DNA of 64,000 nucleotides from Agapanthus africanus. Taxonomy: Eukaryota > Streptophyta > Magnoliopsida > Asparagales > Amaryllidaceae. The first letter of the stretch is position 1, and each line of letters opens with the position of its first letter. Location of the stretch: the NCBI GenBank assembly GCA_030015575.1, contig JASDDO010000016.1, positions 175,768,815-175,832,814 of the forward strand. Reading direction: 5' to 3'. A program made the position numbers and the translations under genes. Positions 56,796-64,000 of the stretch are shown one piece after another. A model generated the notes under the pieces. It was not told the origin of the DNA. It did no database searches and saw only the letters and a program-made list of their open reading frames with translations.

Positions 56796-58685
56796 TATAA
56801 GTCGATGTACAACACCCCACGACTTGTGGGGAGGCGGAATAATGAAAAAAAATCTTGTTTTAGGCGTAAACATCGACTAACCGAGAATCTTTGCATAAAC
56901 AATAACTAACAACAAACATAGGAGTTTACAACTACTATGAAAAGTGATTATACCTAATGATCCGAGTCCTTCGTCTTGTCGTTCTCCACGTCCTCTCCGG
57001 CCTTCTCTAAGTAGTAGAAGATCTACCCGAGAGCTTTACTACAAGCTTCACCTCAAACTAGAGGTAACTAGGTTTCTTAAACCGTTAATCTAAGCAACCT
57101 AGGTGATATAGAGAATGGTTAAGGATTAAGTAGTCTAATCTAATCCTTGTACTCAACACATGAGAGGGGAGGATTAGGGTTTGAAGAGGGTGAGCTTGAG
57201 GAGAGAGAAAGTAAGAAAGAGAATGAGATGAGAAAGTGAGCTATCATAATATATATCAACCATTATGATTTATCAACAAAAGAAAATGAAATGATTAATC
57301 ATCATGCTTAATAAATATAAGAGGGTGATTCATATCCATGAGTCATTAAGCATTTATGATGCATTAATGGCTTGGATGAATCACTCAAATGACTCACTAA
57401 TCTCATTTAATGCATATGCCACCTTAACCCCCAAGTCACCATCTTCTAGAAGCTTCTCACACAATTACGAGAATGTCCCTCCGATCCGTGAAAACACGGA
57501 AAAACTTTAGACTGTATAAATCCAATAACCGGATACTAGAAACTGGCTTAAACCAAAGCCGACTAGTAAAAACTGTCCGGATGTCGTACGTGCGTAAACA
57601 CACGTATGCGTCCGAACCCTTGTCGTAAAACCATACGACCTCTATATCGTTTCGCCTGGAGTAGGGAAACTCTCTGTGTGGGACTCTAGAGACTCGACAA
57701 CTACGCTGGCAGTGCGTTTAACCACAGACCGCAAGCGGCACTAGCTGTACGTAACGGTCCCCAGGTAGATGTCGATAAGAAGGACGATGAGGAAACCCAT
57801 CTGAACTCCTACTGAGTCTGATGTGACAATCTCCGTACAGTCCGGTCTGTTCGTCTAAGACTATCGCATATCGGGCCTAGGGGGCGGCAAGCGTCAGTCC
57901 CCTAAAAGCGGTATAAGTCGTGTCGGAGTGAAGCCCATTACACCCTGAGAAACTACTGGAACCTACCAGCAAATCTCGCTTTCCCTGGCCAGGGACTTTG
58001 CGTAGTGGCTCTCTGACACAGCGCGATATCAACCCCCAATACGGGAGAGATGAATCTTGTCTAACCGCCACTGCCTCCAAGTGCTCGGGACTGCACCCAA
58101 CTGCTACCTGTTTGCACGACTCCTTTGAGCCGTGGTAGGGTAGCAATCTAAGAACAGTGGGACACACTCGAGGCGAAGTAGCAGTTTTAAGTCTGCGGAC
58201 TATGCTGTACTCATGTCACCTGGGAACTGTTCACTGACGACTGGTATAAAACCAACCAACAGTTCCCTGTGAGTCCTGTCCGGTGTACCCGTAACCTAAC
58301 GAGCACATGCATACTATCTCCAGTACGACGTACTGACGGCTGTGGGACAGACCATATCCCCAACTGGGATGAGAAGCGTACACACTAGTCTACTCCGGAG
58401 TATCGATGCCCTGTCTCGATAATCCTACGACTAGGGACCTGAATAAGGATGTGCTTGTAGACTACCCAGCCCCCCCTAGTGTGACTGTCATCACAACGTT
58501 GGTAGTCAAGCAAGATCCTAAGAGCTCTATCAATACGTATACTCACATATTAAGATAGAAAAACCATGTAGCATACTACCATGTTTAGCAAGACTGTTAT
58601 ATACATGTGAATATCCCAAGCTTCCATTGAGTAATATACAAACTAGTATGATACAATAATGGCCCCTAGGGCATATACACTAACA
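56796..58685 (-). repeat. 5' LTR of C (1890 bp)
   Basis: Same length as the left LTR and about 98% alike by eye (roughly 35-40 differences). Followed on the plus strand by CAGGG. Confidence 0.92.
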
Positions 58686-58690
58686 CAGGG

Positions 58691-60675
58691 TAGTCCAAGA
58701 GTACATCCTATAACTGTTCCTAGTCGAGGGTGTATCGAGGCAGGGCATCGATACTCCAGTGTAGACTAGCGTATATGCATCTTGACCCATATGATGAGCG
58801 ATGGATGATCCCATATCCATTGGTGTTTGACATCAAAGATGTTGTACGGGTGCTCAGTGGTGACTGGGTACACTGAACGGACTCGCTGAGAACTCTTAGA
58901 TGGTATTATACCTATCGTCAGATAGCAGTTCTCTGGTGACACTTGTACAGGTTAGTCTGTAGACCCGAGATCGTCAAAGAGTCTTGTGTGATTCCCACTG
59001 TGCTTTGATTTCCACCTTACCGCGTTCAAGAGAACGTGCAAAACGGTGGCTTTTGGGTACGGTCCCGAATCACATGGAGGCAATGAGCGATAGGAGGGGT
59101 TTCGTCTCTCCCGGTATTAGGGGTTGATGTTGCGCTGTGTTCGATTGGCTATAACTGGAAGTCCCTGGCCAGGGCTGTTATGGAGATCTACTGGTAAGTG
59201 TTATCAGTAGTTTCTCGACCCGTTATGATCCTCACATCGACACGACTTATCGGTTACTGGGGTCTGACGTTTACCACCCCTAGACTGTATATGCGACATA
59301 TCAGACGAAGAGACCGGACTGTGCGGTAGTGTTACTGATTGGATTCACAGGTGTATGTGCAGGCTTGCTTGTTGATCTTCTGTTAGCTCAATACCCGGGT
59401 GGCTGTTATGTTTAGCTGACCGCTTGCAACTTGTGGGTGTTTGATATGATCATCACCTACTGCCGGCATATTGATGATTCCTTAGAGTCCTACACAGAGG
59501 TTTCCTGGTTAAGGCAAAACGGAGTAGGAGCACATATGTGATATGTGCTGGACCGAGAATAATACGTGTATGTGATACCGTATTAGATTCTCGCGATATG
59601 TGATGTCGGCCGGGTATATGTGATATAGCCGGGTCATCGGATCAAGTGTTGATTCGATGAACTGATACATATTATATATTAGTCGGTTATTTGCAAAATA
59701 GCCGGATTATCGGATCAAGTGTTGATTCAATAATTTAATGTATAATTATATATTTGATATATTACATTACATTAACTAATATAAACTCACTTAAATGATT
59801 CTTTTTCTCACTTGATGATACATTGATATATATGTGATATATGTTAATTGTATTATTTACTTTTGTTACATTATATATTATATATGTGATATATAATATT
59901 GTAACATGTTAGGGTTACAAATGCAACTAAGGTTTATGAGCATAAACCATGCTACGGTTTAAAATAGGGTTAACATTTTCTTTTTGGTTAATTCTAAATT
60001 ATGGATTATTGTTGAGATATTTTGTTGCATTGACTAAAGTCCACCCTTTAGATATTTTCCTAGATATTTGTTAACCTAACTTTAACCCTAGACTATGGTT
60101 TATTCTCTTCAAGGGTTAAGCATGTCATGCTTAACCCATGGATGCATTTCTAACCTCAAAACAATTCATTCATCACACTTCATCTTCTTCTTCCTCTCAC
60201 AAAAAAGCTCATTAGCTTTTTCTTTTTGTGATGAATTGAAGTGAGATAAAGAAAACTAAAGAGAGCAAAATTTCTACATCATCATCCTCATCTATTCTAG
60301 CCACTTAGATTAGGGTGTTTGCTTCACTAATAACTCATTAGTGAAAGTGAAAGCTTGGGTTGTGTTTCTTCAAGGTAGATCGTCTTGGATTTCGAAGACT
60401 TCAAGCAAGATGCATCTTTCACCTCATGGAGCCTCTCGAGAGTCCGGGAACTTGATGATCGCAGCGAAGGGAAAACAACAAGGAGCTTATGAAGCGAAGG
60501 AATGGACTACAAAGGTTGTAATCCCTAACTCTTAGTTTTTAAGTTGTTAACTTATTGATTTAGTTTGATTCTTTAGCTTAAGATTCATGGTTAGGGTTAT
60601 CTAGAATGGAAAAAATCTAAACTTGGCATGGATGATGCCTCCCGAAACCTTGATGCCATTGTAGGTAACCCAACA
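58691..60675 (+). repeat. 5' LTR of D, second part
   Basis: Continues from 48903. CAA-GTG-TTG hairpins at about 59635-59659 and 59707-59731, AT-rich dyads near 59830-59900, and a TTCTTCTTCC stretch near 60185. It ends GTAACCCAACA at the primer site. Confidence 0.88.
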
Positions 60676-60676
60676 C

Positions 60677-60689
60677 TGGTATCAGAGCC
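60677..60689 (+). other. Primer binding site of D
   Basis: TGGTATCAGAGCC one base after the LTR end. Confidence 0.9.
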
Positions 60690-63407
60690 TGGCTAGAGAA
60701 TTAGACGGGTAAGTGTAGGATTAAGAAACCGAAACAACTCCGAAACAGCCGACGTCAAACCCTAGTTTCTGTAAAAAATTTCAGTGTCAATTTTTTTTTC
60801 AAACAGTTGCAGAATGATGTATGAGATACATAATGAACACCGTCCAAACTCACCCCTCCTCGCTGGATTTGGACCGGCCACAATGCATGTTTTTCCGGCC
60901 TGCTCGGCCCAATGGAGGTATCTGGGTGTGGGTTTTGGGTGGTGTTCTAGTCTCTGGGGTTCGGAAATTCAGGTGTTGTTTGTTTTTGCTAAATTTGCAT
61001 GTGATGTTATCTTTTTACAGAGGCAATTCGGATTGTTTCGTATTCGTAATTCTAATTATTTTAGACGGTATTAAAAAGTTCGATCTGATATCAAATACCC
61101 ATTTTAACCCTTGCCAGAAAATTTTCAAGTGTTGGATTTTTCCTTAGTTAAAGAATATTCAAATATCGTGCAAGTGATGAGGTGGACCCTCTAAAAGAAC
61201 AAAAGCTTAACTCGATTTTGTGACCATCAAAACTATCACTAAACCCTAGGATTTGTGGTAGTTTAGCGGTGCCACAAGTGAGGCATTGGTTGACCCTTCT
61301 ACGGCTGGTTCATTGCTACTATGGCATTTGATGGATACTTCTAAACTACGCTCAAGTGTTGAGCATTTTGGGAAATTATGGGTGTTTGTTGATTCGATCG
61401 GAATGTTTAACATCGTCTAGCTTTTTCTGGAATGTGATACAATATGTGGAATTCATACAGTTAGGCATGAAATGCGAAGTATGTGATATATCGGGTTTAC
61501 GATGTCTAAGGTGATCGGAATGTTTAACATAGTCTTTTCTGCGACCGTAAGTGTGATATGTGGTATATCGCCGTTTTCGTTTCTATATGTCAAAGACAAT
61601 CGGGATACGCATATTTACTTACGTTTATGACATCTGATGTTATGTGTTGTTGTGATATGTTATATTGGATCGTTGTGTTTTGAATAGCCGGGGGTTTTAT
61701 GTGAGATGAGAGTTTTCATTTTCATTCATGTAAAATTCATTTGTATGTAATATTCTTTTATTGGGAAACTTCCGGGTTGAGGATGATGTCACCATTGTAT
61801 ATTATTTACTTTTCCGCATTAGGATAGACCCAAGGAGGAGAGCACAAGCAACCAGGTTCTAGGGTCCAGTGGGAGGCCATCTCGAGGAGTCGAGGCCGGG
61901 TCTCCTAACCCTAGAATTGGGAGGGTAGCTTGCCGCTCTTGTAGGGGGTCTAGGGTTGTGGGTTTGGCTATTCATCGCGACCGTGGAATCTGTGTTTTAT
62001 ACAGGCTCAAAATAAAACACGGACCTCTTAGTATATCCAATGTTTCATATGTTATCTTCTGCTACTGATATACTGTGATGTGATCATTTTATATGCGTGA
62101 GACGAATGCTTTATTATTGTATATATGATATATAATAATCGTTGCTTATGTTTTGCACCCGCGCTAGTTCCGTCCCGGTATGCCGTTAGTTAAGTAACCT
62201 AATGGTGCATAACGAGACACTGTGGCGAATGCGGATGGCATAAGCGTATGTTGTATTTTCGTTTCTTCTGTGATGCTTAGGGAAGCATAAATGATGGGAT
62301 TCATTAATGAAAGAAAAAGAATCCTAAAAGATGTTGTAGGATCATATTTATATAAAAAAAATGGTAGCACTAGTTTTTGCTTTGCATAGCGGTATTCCTT
62401 GTAGAATATCCAGCACCTTATTCGATAAGGAAAGAGACGAGATCCCTTCACCGGGAGTGACCTCTTTATCGGAACTAGCAGATGCTACAACTCACTCGGT
62501 TATGTTTTTGATTTCTTCTATAGTTCTTGCTTTGCATAGCGGTATTTGAGAAATATCCTGCACCTTATTCGATAAGGAAAGAGCCGAGATCCCTTCACCG
62601 GGAGTGACCTCTTTAGTGAAACTAGTAAAAGCCTCAAAAACACTATTTTTCAAAATCACTTGTTTCTACAACGATATCAAGTTCATTACGCAAAAGGTTT
62701 TCATAAAAACCTGTCGTAGCCCTCCGTAATTTCAGATAAGTCCTACTTAGTATTCGTGATGCGTTTGTTGACCTTGTCAAGGCGTAGTGAACGGTAGCTG
62801 ATTAGTGTTTATCTGCTAAAGCATGAGATGTGATTGGATTAGGGTAGTCGTACGGCCTTGTTGACCTTGTCAAGGGTCGTGCTAGTGGGTTTAATTCAAT
62901 CAGGAAATGACGGGTTGAACTTGACCTGCGATTTCTGGTTTGTTGACCTTTTCAAGGTCATAGATCGCTTGGGGCAAAACATTATCGGGAATTTCATGTG
63001 TTGAAATTTGCAATGAGATTGCATACCTTCTATGAGATAGTTGGATCCTGATACCCACCGCGAGTAAGAGTTACTCCTACGAGAGTTTTACACATGACAA
63101 TTAGCCGATCAAGTAGGTGTCTAGAAAGGTGTTAACGGGGTTATGCCTCAGGGAAAACGAGGTTTATTTTAATTAGGTCCGTGCGAAAGCACGGGGAACC
63201 TCCCTCAAAATACCAACACTGGCCTGGCCAAAAGATTGGCGAACTTGTAAAGTGTAATTAATCCCGGCTAGTCTTACCTTTTATGGTTTGAAGGAAGACT
63301 TGATAAAAATAGTGGGAGCCATCTTGATTAGATAAGATAACAACCAATCTAATCTTGCAAGAGCATACGCTAAAATGTTTTCTTCTCTCTCTCTCCAGGT
63401 AGCAACC
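60690..63407 (+). other. Non-coding leader of D
   Basis: 2.7 kb, same order as E and H: a GC-rich patch with ACCGGCC...CCGGCC (60873-60900), CAAGTGTTG-type hairpins (about 61124, 61347; a CATGTGTTG variant near 62997), a CTGTGTTTTAT...ATAAAACACGG hairpin (~61989), the duplicated module (~62370-62625), three GACCTTGTCAAGG-type repeats (~62770, 62862, 62944) and a CTCTCTCTCTCCAG tract (to ~63398). Confidence 0.8.
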
Positions 63408-63484
63408 ATGTCAAGCCTTAATCAAGATAATAATATGGAAGTATTGACCGAACCCGCTTATTATACTGACCAGGGGAACGTTGG
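63408..63484 (+). pseudogene. Start of D coding region, cut off by J
   Basis: ATG after CCAG-GTAGCAACC, reading MSSLNQDNNMEVLTEPAYYT, the same N-terminus as H (MSGLNQDNKMDVLTEPAYYT). No Gag precedes it. The remainder lies beyond element J and the window. Confidence 0.8.
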
Positions 63485-64000
63485 TGTCACGCCCCGCTTC
63501 CCAGAGTACGCAGGATTGGGCACGTAACATAGCCAACCATGCTACCTGTGGGTAGGAAGTATCCATCCACAGTCACATTACGGTTGTAAGGATATCATGA
63601 ACAAGATAATGAACTAATCTAACACATGTCTAAATCCATAATAACAAGAATCAATAAACAATAAGTGCGGAAGCAAATGATCCAATACAAAAATAGAAAG
63701 GTACGTCCCATAATGCGGGATCGCACCTGGAAATAAAATGCAATAAACGAACTAACCACTATAGAACTCACAGTTCAGCCTGCTGGCTGAAGTACTCCTG
63801 CTCGGTCGTCGACAGTGGTACGGAATCTGGGCCATGCAAAACCCAGACGTCAGCGCGTCATGACATCAAGTATATAATGTAAACATGGTGATAAGCAATG
63901 CAAATATGAACATGAATAAAGCAGTACTAAGAAATAACAGAGCAGGGTAATGTGCAATGGTGACTAAACTATCCTGTCTGGTTTCTACTCTATAGTCTTT
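63485..64000 (-). mobile_element. LTR element J, left end only (probable Gypsy, reverse orientation)
   Basis: Begins TGTCACGCCCCGCTTCCC. Its reverse complement ends GGGGCGTGACA, like the LTR ends of F and B (TCGTGACA) and of Tekay-type elements. On the minus strand a TTTATTTCCAG-GTGCGATCC stretch resembles the acceptor-like tract of the LARD LTRs. The 516 bp seen hold no gene. GTTGG (63480-63484) should be the target duplication. Confidence 0.65.

Larger units (their letters stand above)
48904..58685 (-). mobile_element. Copia element C (gag-bearing BARE/Angela-like), nearly whole but broken
   Basis: Both LTRs are 1890 bp and about 98% alike by eye. CAGGG duplications lie at 48899-48903 and 58686-58690. 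Minus-strand order: 5' LTR (56796-58685), primer site, ~2 kb leader, Gag, zinc knuckle, protease, integrase, RT, RNase H, polypurine tract, 3' LTR (48904-50793). It is the only element here with a Gag region. The coding part has a few breaks (about four). LTR divergence suggests an age of under about a million years at commonly used plant rates. Confidence 0.93.
48662..64000 (+). mobile_element. Copia element D (gag-less BARE2-like subfamily), interrupted by C and J
   Basis: The 5' LTR starts at 48662 (TGTTAGTTATGTATATG) after ATTCA, its presumed target duplication. C sits inside this LTR. The LTR continues at 58691-60675; the primer site, leader and first codons of the coding region follow. 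J begins at 63485. The rest of D lies beyond the window. Whether the coding part is broken cannot be judged. Confidence 0.87.

Overview
This window is plant nuclear DNA built entirely of nested LTR retrotransposons. I see no host gene, rRNA, tRNA or CRISPR array. The plant call rests on BARE/Angela-type Copia elements (LTRs opening near ATGCCCTAGAGGCC, initiator-Met tRNA primer sites reading TGGTATCAGAGC) and on large non-coding Gypsy derivatives of the LARD type with 3.9-4.5 kb LTRs. This points to a flowering plant with a large, repeat-rich genome. I cannot name the species.

Layout. Copia element A (pol tail and part of its 3' LTR, 1-1977) was hit by Copia element E (1978 onward). E's leader was hit by a young LARD, F (6385-18410, target duplication GCGGG). 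E resumes at 18416 and stops at about 19880, where it abuts LARD G (internal region, then 3' LTR from 22691). G's LTR was hit by LARD B (23359-46245, duplication AATCC). B holds a reversed solo Copia LTR, I, in its 5' LTR (26232-28315, duplication GGGGC) and a full-length Copia, H, in its internal region (30213-40568, duplication GAATT). G's LTR resumes at 46251 and was hit by Copia D (48662 onward). D's 5' LTR holds a reversed Copia, C (48904-58685, duplication CAGGG), and D's body is cut at 63485 by a further LTR element, J, that runs off the window. Insertion order is at least A, E, G, then B and D, then H, I, C and J; F is independent and looks the youngest by its nearly identical LTRs.

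Two functional groups stand out. (1) Copia elements: C carries Gag, zinc knuckle, protease, integrase, reverse transcriptase and RNase H. E, H and D form a sister subfamily with no Gag region, only a short leader peptide before the protease, like the barley BARE2/BARE1 parasite-host pair. (2) LARDs F, B and G: long LTRs around 2.6-3.0 kb of non-coding internal DNA. Both non-autonomous groups carry repeated short stem-loops whose arms change together between copies: a CAA-GTG-TTG hairpin series in the gag-less Copia subfamily, and a GTGCA...TGCAC array in the LARDs. The LARD LTRs also share an exon-like block of 64-72 nt with consensus splice signals, and F contains a segment derived from the Copia leader. 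These are the most novel signals here.

All copies are treated as fossils. Coding parts are given as domain spans only. All comparisons were made by eye, and percentages are rough.
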